Below, piece by piece: positions 32,744-41,290 of a stretch of 64,000 bases of DNA. The notes below the pieces were generated by a model. The model saw only the letters and a list, made by a program, of their open reading frames with translations. It ran no database searches and was not told where the DNA came from. Origin of the DNA: an uncultured Clostridia bacterium (GTDB lineage Bacteria; Bacillota; Clostridia; Christensenellales; CAG-314); NCBI GenBank assembly GCA_947625725.1, contig CANQPI010000004.1, positions 29,105 through 93,104 on the forward strand, given 5' to 3'. How positions within the stretch are numbered: the first letter of the stretch is position 1; each line of letters opens with the position of its first letter. A program made the position numbers and the translations under genes.

Positions 32744-34585
32744 ATGAGCGACAAAAAAATAAAAGGCGGGTCGAACCGCGAAAAAATAAAATCCGTTCGC
32801 AAGACAAAAATAGGCGGGCAAGCCGTGCTGGAAGGCGTCATGATGCGCGGAAACAGCAGTATGGCGCTTGCCTGTCGCGACGAAACGGGCAACATTCGTC
32901 TGGATACCACGCGTCTGTCGGCAAAAAAGCCCTGGTATCGCAAAGTTCCCTTTATCCGCGGCGTGGTAAATCTGGTCGTATCCATGATCTCCGGCACCAA
33001 AATAATCGGCAAATCCGCCGAGGTAATGGTGGAGGACGTGGATACCAAGGGCGACGGCGGCGGTATGGGCTGGATGATGTTTTTCTCCACGCTGTTGGGC
33101 ATTGCATTGGCGTTGGCGTTGTTTATCGTGATACCCACCTACGCCACCAAGGGCATATTTGCGTTGGCGCAACTCGATTACGAAAACGTCGAATCGCAGT
33201 GGGTGTGGCTCAAATCGCTGCTCGAAGGCGTGTTCAAATTGTTGGTGTTGGTGGTTTACATGTCGGTCATCTCCTGTATGAAAGAGATCAAACGCGTGTT
33301 TATGTACCACGGCGCCGAACACAAAACCATCGCTTGCTACGAGGCGGGGTTGGATCTGACTGTGGAAAACGTCAAAAAGTGCAGTCGCTATCACGACAGG
33401 TGCGGCACAAGTTTCATTGTGTTTGTGGTGGTGCTGTCCGTTTTGCTTATGATGGCTTTTGACGTGATCTTTGCATTGTGTCCCGTTTCGCAAACGTTCA
33501 CCGATTTGTGGGAAAAGGGTTGGTTTCGCGTGCTGTTCAAATTGGCTTTGCTGCCCGTTACTGCGGGTATCAGTTACGAAATGCTAATGCTGTTGGCGTG
33601 CAGCAATTTCTTTTTGTTTGTTCCTCTCAAATGGTTGGGCAAACAGTTTCAAAAACTCACCACGCGCGAGCCGGACGAAAGCATGTGCGAGGTGGCGATA
33701 GCCTCGTTCAACGCCGTTTTGCAAATGGACGCCGATCCGACGATCCCCGAACGGCATTTTCCCGAGCCTGTCGGCTTGGAACAGTTCCGCAAAGAACTTG
33801 CCGACAAACACCCCGATTTGACGGCTTGCGTCAAGGGCGATATAGATTGGCTGTTGTGCGCAATACTCAACATCAAGCGGGAGGATCTTGCCAATCCCAA
33901 AGTAAAAATTCCTTTCGGTTGGTTGATACGATTGGACAAAATGTCCGAGCGTATTGCCGCGGGCGAGCCCTGGCAGTACGTTGTCGGCGCGACCGAATTT
34001 ATGGATCGGACTTTCAAACTCGACAATAACGTGCTTATTCCGCGTATGGAAACGGAACTTGTGTGCGAGCGTATGCTCAAATACGTCGGCAAAGATACCG
34101 AACTGCTGGATATGTGTTGCGGCAGCGGAATTCTCGGCATTACCGCCGCATGCGAAAGGGATTGCAATGTTACCCTTGCCGACATCAGCGACGGCGCGTT
34201 GAAAATCGCCAAACTAAACGCCAAACTCAACAAAGCCAAAGTCAAGACGGTGCAGACCGATATGTTTGACAAGGTGAGCGGCAAGTACGACGTGATAGTC
34301 TGCAACCCGCCTTATATCGAGAGCGCGACGATCGACTCGTTGGACGACAGCGTGCGTAATTACGAGCCGCATATCGCCTTGGACGGCGGCAAAGACGGTT
34401 TGGACTTCTATCGCACGTTGGCAAAGGACGCCCCGACGCATCTCAAAGCGCAGGGAATGATGATCCTCGAAATAGGCTACGATCAGGGCGAGGCGGTGCG
34501 CGGACTGCTTGCAGACCGTTTCGAAACGGAAGTTGTCAACGACTACTCCGACAACAATCGTATCGTCATTGCAAAATTGAAGTAA
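32744..34585 (+). CDS. prmC: Fusion of DUF1385 membrane protein and release-factor glutamine methyltransferase PrmC
   Basis: 613 residues. Residues 20-310 are a DUF1385 (YqhQ-like) membrane domain: GGQAVLEGVMMRG, several membrane helices, and the conserved MYHGAEHKTIACYE. Residues about 330-613 are a complete PrmC: helical N-domain, then ELLDMCCGSGILGI (SAM site) and VIVCNPPYIES with the catalytic NPPY. PrmC methylates the Gln of the GGQ motif in RF1 and RF2. In clostridia the two are usually separate neighbouring genes upstream of prfA; no stop or restart is visible between them here. ATG 32744 has GGAG five bases away; the frame is open upstream across the promoter. Confidence 0.92.
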   Translation: MSDKKIKGGSNREKIKSVRKTKIGGQAVLEGVMMRGNSSMALACRDETGNIRLDTTRLSAKKPWYRKVPFIRGVVNLVVSMISGTKIIGKSAEVMVEDVDTKGDGGGMGWMMFFSTLLGIALALALFIVIPTYATKGIFALAQLDYENVESQWVWLKSLLEGVFKLLVLVVYMSVISCMKEIKRVFMYHGAEHKTIACYEAGLDLTVENVKKCSRYHDRCGTSFIVFVVVLSVLLMMAFDVIFALCPVSQTFTDLWEKGWFRVLFKLALLPVTAGISYEMLMLLACSNFFLFVPLKWLGKQFQKLTTREPDESMCEVAIASFNAVLQMDADPTIPERHFPEPVGLEQFRKELADKHPDLTACVKGDIDWLLCAILNIKREDLANPKVKIPFGWLIRLDKMSERIAAGEPWQYVVGATEFMDRTFKLDNNVLIPRMETELVCERMLKYVGKDTELLDMCCGSGILGITAACERDCNVTLADISDGALKIAKLNAKLNKAKVKTVQTDMFDKVSGKYDVIVCNPPYIESATIDSLDDSVRNYEPHIALDGGKDGLDFYRTLAKDAPTHLKAQGMMILEIGYDQGEAVRGLLADRFETEVVNDYSDNNRIVIAKLK

Positions 34586-34608
34586 CTATCCCCAATAACG
34601 GAGAATTT

Positions 34609-35676
34609 ATGTTGGAAAAATTGGAAAAAATCGTTGCCCGCTACAACTTTTTGACGGAGGAAATCGCCAAACCGTCGGTTATTGCGGACAACAATACCTG
34701 GAAAAAACTCGTCAAGGAACACAGCAATCTGACGTCTATTGTGGAGTGCTACAACGAGTACCGCAAAGCGTATGACGCATTGAACGCCAACCTCGAACTT
34801 GTCGGCACGGAAACGGACAAGGAAATGCTTGCCCTGCTCCACGAGGACATCGCTCTGCAAAAAAAGAATCTCGCCGATTTGGAGGAACGCCTCAAAGTTC
34901 TGCTTTTGCCCAAAGATCCCAACGACGACAAAAACGTCATTGTGGAAATTCGCGCGGGCGCGGGCGGCGAGGAAGCGGCGTTGTTCGCCAACGAGATCCG
35001 CCGCATGTACTATATGTTTGCGGAAAAAAACCGTTGGAAGATCGAAGAAATCGACATTGAGGAAAACGAACTCGGCGGACTCAAAGAAGGCAGTTTTATG
35101 GTCGTGGGCGATGGCGCATACAGCAAATTCAAGTTTGAAAGCGGCGTTCACCGCGTTCAGCGCGTGCCCGACACCGAGAGTCAAGGGCGTATCCACACCA
35201 GCACGATCACGGTGGCTGTTTTGCCGGAAGCCCCCGACGTGGAGTTGGACATACAGGACAAGGACCTCAAAATCGACACCTACCGCAGTAGCGGCGCGGG
35301 CGGACAGCACGTCAACAAGACGGAAAGCGCCATTCGCATAACGCACCTGCCCACGGGCATTGTCGTCAACTGTCAGGATGAGCGCAGTCAAATCAAAAAC
35401 CGCGAGCGCGCCATGAACATTCTCAAAAGCAAACTCTACGATTACTACCAATCGCAGGCAAACGCGGAGTATGCGGCGGAGCGCAAGTCGCAAGTAGGCA
35501 CGGGAGATCGCAGCGAGCGTATACGTACTTACAATTTTCCGCAAGGTCGGGTAACGGATCACCGTATCGGGCTCACTATGTACAGTATCGACGCGTTTAT
35601 GAACGGCGACATAGGAGAGATGGTGGAAGCGTTGCGGCTTGCGGATCAAACCAAAAAGTTGCAATCTGCCGACTGA
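34609..35676 (+). CDS. prfA: Peptide chain release factor 1
   Basis: 355 residues. RF1 reads UAA and UAG. The GGQ loop is SGAGGQHVNKT, whose Gln is the PrmC substrate. The anticodon-like tripeptide PxT is in RVPDTESQGR, typical of RF1 rather than RF2 (SPF). GAGGEEAALFA is the usual domain-2 signature. CGGAG precedes the ATG, 24 bp after the PrmC fusion, so substrate and modifying enzyme are co-expressed. Confidence 0.98.
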   Translation: MLEKLEKIVARYNFLTEEIAKPSVIADNNTWKKLVKEHSNLTSIVECYNEYRKAYDALNANLELVGTETDKEMLALLHEDIALQKKNLADLEERLKVLLLPKDPNDDKNVIVEIRAGAGGEEAALFANEIRRMYYMFAEKNRWKIEEIDIEENELGGLKEGSFMVVGDGAYSKFKFESGVHRVQRVPDTESQGRIHTSTITVAVLPEAPDVELDIQDKDLKIDTYRSSGAGGQHVNKTESAIRITHLPTGIVVNCQDERSQIKNRERAMNILKSKLYDYYQSQANAEYAAERKSQVGTGDRSERIRTYNFPQGRVTDHRIGLTMYSIDAFMNGDIGEMVEALRLADQTKKLQSAD

Positions 35677-35839
35677 TTTGCCCGTCACGCACTGCTAATT
35701 GCGTTTGCAACGCGACTACGTTTTGACCGCGAGTTGCGCGAACAGCGCCGTTTGGCAAATTTTGGTAATCACCGAAATATTTTCTTTGAGAGCGCGAGCA
35801 AACCGTCTGTCGGTTGCCTCGCCCGAAAGAGGTAAACTT

Positions 35840-36838
35840 ATGAAAAAAATCATTTCTGCCATCACAACACTGATAGTCATTGTCGCTTGCTTGTGCGCGC
35901 TTGTCGCATGCGACGGCGGCTTGCAACTATACATTCCCGACGGAGTTGAGGTTTTGTCCGTTGCCAACATCATCAACGACGGCAGGATCGGTGGGGCAAA
36001 GCGCGTCAGTACGCACATCACCGAAAAGGAAGACGACGCAATTGCCAAGTGCAACAGCGGCGAGGCGGATCTGGCGATATTGCCCACAAATGCGGCTGTA
36101 AAGATTTGTTCGACAAGCGACCGATACGTTATGTTTTCCGTCAATGTTTACGGGTCGTTGTACATTGTAGGCACACGTCAAATCGAAAGTCTGAAAGATT
36201 TGCAGGGAGAGCGGCTGTTTAGTATCGGCAAGGGCGACTTCCCCGAAACCGTCCTCAAAAAGATCTGTTCCGCGCAGAACGTCGGTTATCGCGAGTACGA
36301 TGGCGATGACACCCTCTTCGGTTACATTATGGTCAAATATTTCGACAAAGCCTCGACAGTAATCGAGCGCGTTTTGCAAGGAGAGGCGGACTTCGCTCTT
36401 TTGGAAGAACCGTACGCAAGTCGGTTGGTGGGCGAACTTTTGGAAAGCGGAAAAACCGCCTACAATCTGTTCGATATGCAAACGCTGTGGCAAGCCTCTT
36501 TCGAAAGCGAACAAAGCGGTTATCCTCAGGCGAGTTTGGTCGTAAAGAAAGATTTGTTGACGGGCGATTTCGGCAAAAGATTGGAAAACGCTCTTGCGGG
36601 CAACGCCGAATTTTTGAAACAGAACGTTGACAAACTCGGCGACATTCTCCAAAAAGCAGGCAGCGCGCTGACGGTAAAATTTACCCAAGAATTTGTGGAC
36701 CGTTGCAATACAAGATTTATCCCCGCCGCGGACGCTCGCGCCGATTTGGAAAAATATATCGAGGCGCTCGGCGGCATGGATGGATTGCTCCCGCTCAAAG
36801 AGGACATTTTCTACGGCGGCACGACTCCCGCCGAATAA
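35840..36838 (+). CDS. Orphan ABC solute-binding lipoprotein (NMT1/SsuA-like)
   Basis: 332 residues. Lipobox LVAC. The fold looks like the NMT1/THI5 or SsuA group of type II binding proteins (EADLAILPTNAAVKI, VYGSLYIVGTR, ESLKDLQGERLFSIGKGD, ADFALLEEPYASRLV), which bind nitrate, sulfonates, aromatic compounds or thiamine precursors. No permease or ATPase is adjacent. AGAGG precedes the ATG at 35840. Substrate unknown. Confidence 0.82.
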   Translation: MKKIISAITTLIVIVACLCALVACDGGLQLYIPDGVEVLSVANIINDGRIGGAKRVSTHITEKEDDAIAKCNSGEADLAILPTNAAVKICSTSDRYVMFSVNVYGSLYIVGTRQIESLKDLQGERLFSIGKGDFPETVLKKICSAQNVGYREYDGDDTLFGYIMVKYFDKASTVIERVLQGEADFALLEEPYASRLVGELLESGKTAYNLFDMQTLWQASFESEQSGYPQASLVVKKDLLTGDFGKRLENALAGNAEFLKQNVDKLGDILQKAGSALTVKFTQEFVDRCNTRFIPAADARADLEKYIEALGGMDGLLPLKEDIFYGGTTPAE

Positions 36839-36955
36839 CCGCAATCGGACAAAACAGCCCTTGTTAGGCGTTTTGTCGTGCATAGCGGCAAGGTCGCGGG
36901 CGGACCGCCGCGCGCTCGGTTGTTTGCCCGACCCAAATTGTCAAATACCAACTTT

Positions 36956-36990
36956 GCAAAGGTTCGACTCGGCGTTGGACCTTTTGTTTT
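36956..36990 (+). terminator. Probable intrinsic terminator
   Basis: AAAGGT and ACCTTT arms around a loop with weak inner pairing, then TTGTTTT. The remainder of 36839-37021 shows nothing further. Confidence 0.6.
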
Positions 36991-37021
36991 GTCTGTCGCC
37001 GCGCAAAGTGTATGCAAAACA

Positions 37022-37050
37022 TTGACAAAGTTACAAAAATGAACTAAAAT
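37022..37050 (+). promoter_or_regulatory. Promoter of the patatin-like gene
   Basis: TTGACA at 37022-37027 and TAAAAT at 37045-37050, 17-bp spacer. Confidence 0.8.
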
Positions 37051-37081
37051 ATAACAAAATTATCATTACAAAGGAAACCAA

Positions 37082-38425
37082 ATGGATCTACAAGACAAAG
37101 TCAGCGCCGAGGAAAAACTGAACGTTTGCCGACGTCTGCTATGCGTAGCCCAAACCGCCAATTGCTATACCGAGGACAAAAAGACTTTGAAAAAGTTGGT
37201 CGCCGTGGTAAAGCGCGAGCGCAAGGCGCATGCAAAAACAAGTTATCCGCTGACTGAGGAACACAGCAGTCAGATAGAAGAATTGATATTGATGTTGTTT
37301 CGCTCCGTCAAGAGGCTTCGCAAAGCGCGCACCATGTTGGACTATCGCGAGGGTATGCAAACGCTCGCCGACACGTTGCGGCTTCTCGAAGAACAAATTC
37401 AAGCCGACTCGGACGAACTGCTGAACTACGCTCGCGAACAGGATTCCGCACAAGAGGGCGAATCGCAAAAAAAAAACGGTAGACGCCAACTCAAAATAGG
37501 CATTGTCTACTCCGGCGCGGTAAGCAAATCGGCGTATCAGATAGGTTTTACAAAATCTTTGCTCAAATACGTAGACAGGAGCGAGATCAAACTTATCAGC
37601 GGCGCGTCTATGGGTATGCTTGTGGGATATGCGTTGGCGGCAAACAAGTTGGATATGTTCGAAAGCCTGTTTCGCAACATCAAAACGGGCAAGATGGCAA
37701 CGCTGTTGTGGAAAGTTGTCACAGAACATTTGTTTGACAAAGGCTTCAAGGCGTTTGCTAGACCGCAAGATGAACTTGATATTCCCCTAACTTTTCCCGT
37801 TTGTTACATTCCGTTGCTTTCGGTGCGGTACTATTGGATAGTGGGGCAGCACAACCCCGTTTGGAACAGATATATTTATGCCGGAACAAATTTGCCTTTT
37901 GTCACGTTGCACCCGTCCTTTTTGAGGGGACGTTTGGCGATAGACGGCGGCGCGGCGGACAATATTCCCCTGTATCCGTTGCTTGCTCGTCACAAGGAGT
38001 ATGTTGCCGACGGTCTGGACTTGATAATAGTAATGCACTTCGACGCGCGTTACGACTATCGGCGAGATTTCGTCACGGACGTGCCGATATTGGAATTGGA
38101 CTTGGCAATTTGCAACGGGTTCAGCAAACATCACTACAATTTTTCCGCCGATTACGTGGACGAAATGATACTTGCCGCAATGGAGTACGGCGACAAGATT
38201 TGCGACAGATTGTTTTCGACCGATTGCAGCCCGTCGGAGTTGAGGCGCGTGATCAACGAAATTTTTCTCGAAGAACACGAGTCAAGACAGCAAAACATTT
38301 CCGTAGACAGGTTGGTAACAATGCTCAACACGATTGCCAAAGCGTTGCGCAACGACTCAAAATGCAACAAAGATCTGTATTTGACTGTCAATTCGGACAA
38401 AAAACGGCGCAAACGTCGCAACTGA
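37082..38425 (+). CDS. Patatin-like phospholipase with N-terminal coiled-coil domain
   Basis: 447 residues. Residues 1-135 are helical and charged. The patatin domain begins at KIGIVYSGAVSKSAYQIG; the nucleophile elbow is GASMG (G-x-S-x-G) and the catalytic Asp is in DGGAADNIP. The usual oxyanion loop GGGxRG is replaced by YSGAVS, so activity may differ. Patatins cleave acyl chains from lipids. Cytoplasmic, no signal peptide. Monocistronic from a strong promoter. Confidence 0.88.
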   Translation: MDLQDKVSAEEKLNVCRRLLCVAQTANCYTEDKKTLKKLVAVVKRERKAHAKTSYPLTEEHSSQIEELILMLFRSVKRLRKARTMLDYREGMQTLADTLRLLEEQIQADSDELLNYAREQDSAQEGESQKKNGRRQLKIGIVYSGAVSKSAYQIGFTKSLLKYVDRSEIKLISGASMGMLVGYALAANKLDMFESLFRNIKTGKMATLLWKVVTEHLFDKGFKAFARPQDELDIPLTFPVCYIPLLSVRYYWIVGQHNPVWNRYIYAGTNLPFVTLHPSFLRGRLAIDGGAADNIPLYPLLARHKEYVADGLDLIIVMHFDARYDYRRDFVTDVPILELDLAICNGFSKHHYNFSADYVDEMILAAMEYGDKICDRLFSTDCSPSELRRVINEIFLEEHESRQQNISVDRLVTMLNTIAKALRNDSKCNKDLYLTVNSDKKRRKRRN

Positions 38426-38508
38426 ACGAACAAATTCCCAAGTTTAGCCGACTTGGGTTTTTTGTCGGCGAGATAGCAAACAATTATTGGGATATTTTTC
38501 AAAAGGTG

Positions 38509-38537
38509 TTGAATTTTGCCGCCAAATAAGTTACAAT
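38509..38537 (+). promoter_or_regulatory. Promoter of the P-loop protein
   Basis: TTGAAT at 38509-38514 and TACAAT at 38532-38537, 17-bp spacer. Confidence 0.75.
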
Positions 38538-38588
38538 ATTGGTAGGCAAAATTTGTTTTTGCCAAAACAAACACGGAGGATTTTTCAA

Positions 38589-38999
38589 TTGATACAAGTT
38601 ATTTACGGCGCAAAAGGCACTGGCAAAACAAAAATTATCGTAGAGCAAGCCAACGACTTTGCAAAAACCGCCAAAGGCGTGGTTGTGTATATGGATCGCA
38701 GCAATCACCGTCTGCACGATCTGCACCGCAACATTCGCTTGGTGGATGCGTCTGCCTACGATTTGCACAGCCAACACGACATACTTTCCTTTATCAAGGG
38801 AATGTTAGCCGCTAACTTTGACATAGAACAGATTTTTATGGACGGCGTCACCCGTTTGCTGGATTGCAACATAAGCGAACTCAAAGAACTTTACGAGGGA
38901 TTGGAGGTGATCTCTCGCGAACACAACGTCAATTTCTGCATTACCGCAAGCGGTTCGCGCGAGGATCTTCCCGACTTTATAGCCAAGCACGTCGAGTAA
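38589..38999 (+). CDS. Small P-loop NTPase, TTG start
   Basis: 136 residues. Walker A IYGAKGTGKTKI at the very N-terminus. A possible Walker B is IEQIFMDGV near residue 80. No other domain recognised; it resembles small ATPases annotated loosely as PilT-like. The TTG at 38589 is chosen because GGAGG lies nine bases upstream and no ATG precedes the P-loop after the promoter. Flanked by its own promoter and a strong terminator. Confidence 0.8.
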   Translation: MIQVIYGAKGTGKTKIIVEQANDFAKTAKGVVVYMDRSNHRLHDLHRNIRLVDASAYDLHSQHDILSFIKGMLAANFDIEQIFMDGVTRLLDCNISELKELYEGLEVISREHNVNFCITASGSREDLPDFIAKHVE

Positions 39000-39016
39000 A
39001 ACTATGCACAAAATTT

Positions 39017-39057
39017 CACCCCATATACCGTTTTTGCGTATATGGGGTGTTTTTTTT
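39017..39057 (+). terminator. Strong intrinsic terminator
   Basis: Perfect 12-bp stem CACCCCATATAC/GTATATGGGGTG, then eight T. It may also serve the convergent amidase gene. Confidence 0.92.
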
Positions 39058-39072
39058 GCAAATTTTGCGTTG

Positions 39073-40128
39073 TCAAGCGGGCAAGGGACGTCCGCCTCCC
39101 ACGACGGATACGGATTGCCAAGTCAACGGACCGACAATTCCGTCGGCGTCCAGACCCGTTTCTCGCTGAAAAGCCACAACCGCGTCCCGCGTGGCGTTGC
39201 CGAATATGCCGTCTATGTTGCCCAACGGATACAGTTTGCTTGTGAGTTTTTGTTGCAGGTATCGCACGTACACGCTTCTGTTGCCTTGGCGCAAAGTCGG
39301 TCTTGGCGGCAACACAAGCAACGTGCGCCAGGTGTTGTTTCCCGCAATGCCGTCCGCAGTCAACCCGTTGCTTTGCTGAAACTCCGTTACCGCACGCAGT
39401 GTGTTTGTGCCGAAAATACCGTCCACCGTCAGGTTGAAACCGTTTTGCAACAGTATGTATTGCAACAGGTACACAAAATTGCCCGTACTGCCGCTGCGCA
39501 AAACGGGGTAATTGCCCAAATTGTTGCGCTCGACAAAACGTTCGCCCAAGTAGTTGCACACGCCGCGGCAACTTTCTTCGGCGACTTCCGTTTGAAAGTC
39601 GGGATCTAACATTAGTTTTGCCTCGTCAAAGTTTGTCATGTACCCCGGCTCGGCCAATGCGGACGGACAGTTTACGCTTTGCAACACGCCCACGTCCTGC
39701 AAATCCGTTACTCCCCGCCCCGGTTGTTGCGTACCGTTTACGAGTTGCTCGTAAATTTCTTCCGCCAATGCGCGGCTTCGCGCCGCTTGCGGGTTTTGCC
39801 GCGAAAAGAACAGCGAAATCCCCCTTGCGCTGTTGAACGAATTGCCCGATCCGAATGCGTTGTAACCGAACGTTACCAATAGCGTGAGGTTTTGCGCGTT
39901 TATTCTGCGCACGCGAGTTGTGATCGACGTGTCTGTCAGTTCGGGCTTCACGTCGTAGACGGCAAAACCGTTTCTCAGACATGCTTCGAGAAATTTAATT
40001 TTAGTCGGGCGGTTGAACTGATTTTCGTAAAAAGGCACTCCGAGGTAGGGCATCACGGGCGTGCGTTTGCCCGCCGTGAAGGGATTTTGCCCGTGTTCGT
40101 CATTTGCGCCTATGTAGTAGGTTGCCAA
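39073..40128 (-). CDS. N-acetylmuramoyl-L-alanine amidase with two peptidoglycan-binding domains
   Basis: 351 residues. The N-terminal 185 residues fit Amidase_3 in divergent form (LLVTFGYNAFG in place of the usual S-x-H-x-N-A strand, and a late SALAEPGYMTNFDEAKLM with the catalytic Glu region). Two PG_binding_1 domains follow: LRSGSTGNFVYLLQYILLQN and RQGNRSVYVRYLQQKLTS, each with the DGIFG-x-x-T signature. No signal peptide, so export may need lysis or sporulation, as for endolysins and cortex-lytic enzymes. A 74-residue gene lies 12 bp upstream. Confidence 0.88.
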   Translation of the reverse strand: MATYYIGANDEHGQNPFTAGKRTPVMPYLGVPFYENQFNRPTKIKFLEACLRNGFAVYDVKPELTDTSITTRVRRINAQNLTLLVTFGYNAFGSGNSFNSARGISLFFSRQNPQAARSRALAEEIYEQLVNGTQQPGRGVTDLQDVGVLQSVNCPSALAEPGYMTNFDEAKLMLDPDFQTEVAEESCRGVCNYLGERFVERNNLGNYPVLRSGSTGNFVYLLQYILLQNGFNLTVDGIFGTNTLRAVTEFQQSNGLTADGIAGNNTWRTLLVLPPRPTLRQGNRSVYVRYLQQKLTSKLYPLGNIDGIFGNATRDAVVAFQRETGLDADGIVGPLTWQSVSVVGGGRPLPA

Positions 40129-40140
40129 TATCGCGCTCCT

Positions 40141-40365
40141 TTATTTTGTTTTTGTCAACATTGTATGCCGCGCCGCCGCAAAGTGTCCCGCCATTGCCGA
40201 TTGCATAACGCTTGTATTTTCTCGTCCGTTCACCGCAACAGTGACGGTATATTTGTCTGTGTTCATATCCAAGAAGTTAAATGTGACAAACTCCTCGCCA
40301 TCGAACAGACGATACTCACTGTTGTACGGTGGCATTGCTTGTTGAGTTACATTTGCTTTTTTCAT
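40141..40365 (-). CDS. Small unknown protein upstream of the amidase
   Basis: 74 residues, soluble, no membrane segment. The centre (YRLFDGEEFVTFNFLDMNTD) looks like a small beta domain; no family recognised. GGAGG eight bases before the ATG and 12-bp spacing to the amidase argue that it is real and co-transcribed. The stretch 40366-40661 upstream is AT-rich with a possible minus-strand TTGACC -35 near 40460-40465 and no gene. Confidence 0.75.
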   Translation of the reverse strand: MKKANVTQQAMPPYNSEYRLFDGEEFVTFNFLDMNTDKYTVTVAVNGRENTSVMQSAMAGHFAAARHTMLTKTK

Positions 40366-40661
40366 TTCCTATACCTCCGTATATTTTTTCTTGCCTTTCG
40401 GCAGGAACGGAGTAGCACAGGACGATTTGTTTCGTGAGTAATAGTGTAGTGAAGTAAAGGTCAATGGAAAAAAAAGAAAAATTTTTACGGCAACACAATG
40501 TAAAATTAGTAAAAATATGTGGCACATTCTATGCCAGACATAATTAAAAAGTAAAAATTTTTCGCCCGTTGACCTTTACGAGGAATGTGCTAAAACGGGA
40601 CGAAGAAAGGCAAAAAAATACGGAATATAGGGCAAAAAATGAAAAAAACAAGCAAATTTGA

Positions 40662-40707
40662 GTAAAATGAAATCTCAACCGAACCGACAAGCGGTTCAGT
40701 TGAGATT
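40662..40707 (-). terminator. Terminator-like hairpin left of the tRNA-fMet repeats
   Basis: 16-base arms 40671-40686 and 40692-40707 (AATCTCAAC.../...GTTGAGATT), nearly perfect, with a T-rich stretch after it on the minus strand. Confidence 0.7.
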
Positions 40708-40712
40708 ACAAA

Positions 40713-40732
40713 TGGTTGCGGGGGCGAGATTT
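40713..40732 (-). repeat. Partial copy of tRNA-fMet 3' end
   Basis: Matches the CCA end, acceptor and part of the T-arm of tRNA-fMet (40896-40915) at 19 of 20 bases. Confidence 0.85.
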
Positions 40733-40795
40733 GTCCCGAGCGGAGCGAAGGGTAAGCAAAACGAAGTGGAGCGCTACGTTATTTCAAACTGTCCC
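40731..40795. repeat. tRNA-associated repeat R, copy 2
   Basis: TTGTCCC at one end, AGGGTAAG and GTGGAGCGCTAC inside, AACTGTCCC at the other, aligning with 26358-26432 beside tRNA-Pro. Confidence 0.7.
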
Positions 40796-40837
40796 TGCCT
40801 TAAAAACGCAAGGCAGCGCGCCTCAACGGAGCAATAG

Positions 40838-40865
40838 AAAAACGAGCGATTGTTCACTCGTTTTC
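40838..40865 (-). terminator. Terminator of tRNA-fMet
   Basis: Minus-strand stem AACGAGTG/CGCTCGTT with T-rich tail. Confidence 0.78.
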
Positions 40866-40895
40866 TGTTGCGACTAATACGGCGTCGCTGCCGAT

Positions 40896-40973
40896 TGGTT
40901 GCGGGGGCGGGATTTGAACCACACGACCTTCGGGTTATGAGCCCGATGAGCTACCGGACTGCTCTACCCCGCG
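40896..40973 (-). tRNA. Initiator tRNA-fMet(CAT), with one extra base in the T-stem
   Basis: 78 nt including CCA. Acceptor CGCGGGG/CCCCGCA has the C1-A72 mismatch that marks initiators. Anticodon arm TCGGG-CTCATAA-CCCGA has the three G-C pairs next to the loop. The 5' strand of the T-stem reads GTGTGG against CCCGC, which pairs fully only if one T is bulged, so the gene is one base longer than normal. Either a real variant, a decaying copy, or a sequence error. Confidence 0.9.
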
Positions 40974-41053
40974 ATATAAAGACTAGACTGTTTTGGCTTG
41001 CGCCGCGCACAAAGACGGGCTCGGCGTTCGCTACGCTCGGCTGAGGAGCCTCA

Positions 41054-41086
41054 ATGAGCTACCGGACTGCTCTACCCCGCGATATA
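41054..41086 (-). repeat. Partial copy of tRNA-fMet 5' end
   Basis: 33 bases identical to 40946-40978, covering tRNA nucleotides 1-28 and five flanking bases. Between the two copies lies CGTTCGC-TAC-GCTCGGCTGAGG, a motif also seen beside the tRNA-Arg remnants. Confidence 0.9.
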
Positions 41087-41196
41087 CAGTCACATTCGGG
41101 CGACAAACTAGTCTATCACTCGGATGCTTGTTTATGATAGCGCATTTCCAAAAGTTTGTCAAGGCTTTTTCGATACAATGTTTACAAAAAAGGGGA

Positions 41197-41225
41197 TTGC
41201 GCAAATCTTATTTTTGTTATATACT
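41197..41225 (+). promoter_or_regulatory. Promoter of the CotH-like gene
   Basis: TTGCGC at 41197-41202 and TATACT at 41220-41225, 17-bp spacer. Confidence 0.68.
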
Positions 41226-41290
41226 GAAATAGTACCGACTTTATTTGGTGCAAGCGCAATATTTTTGAAGTTGCGCCGAAGGAGGGTAAT

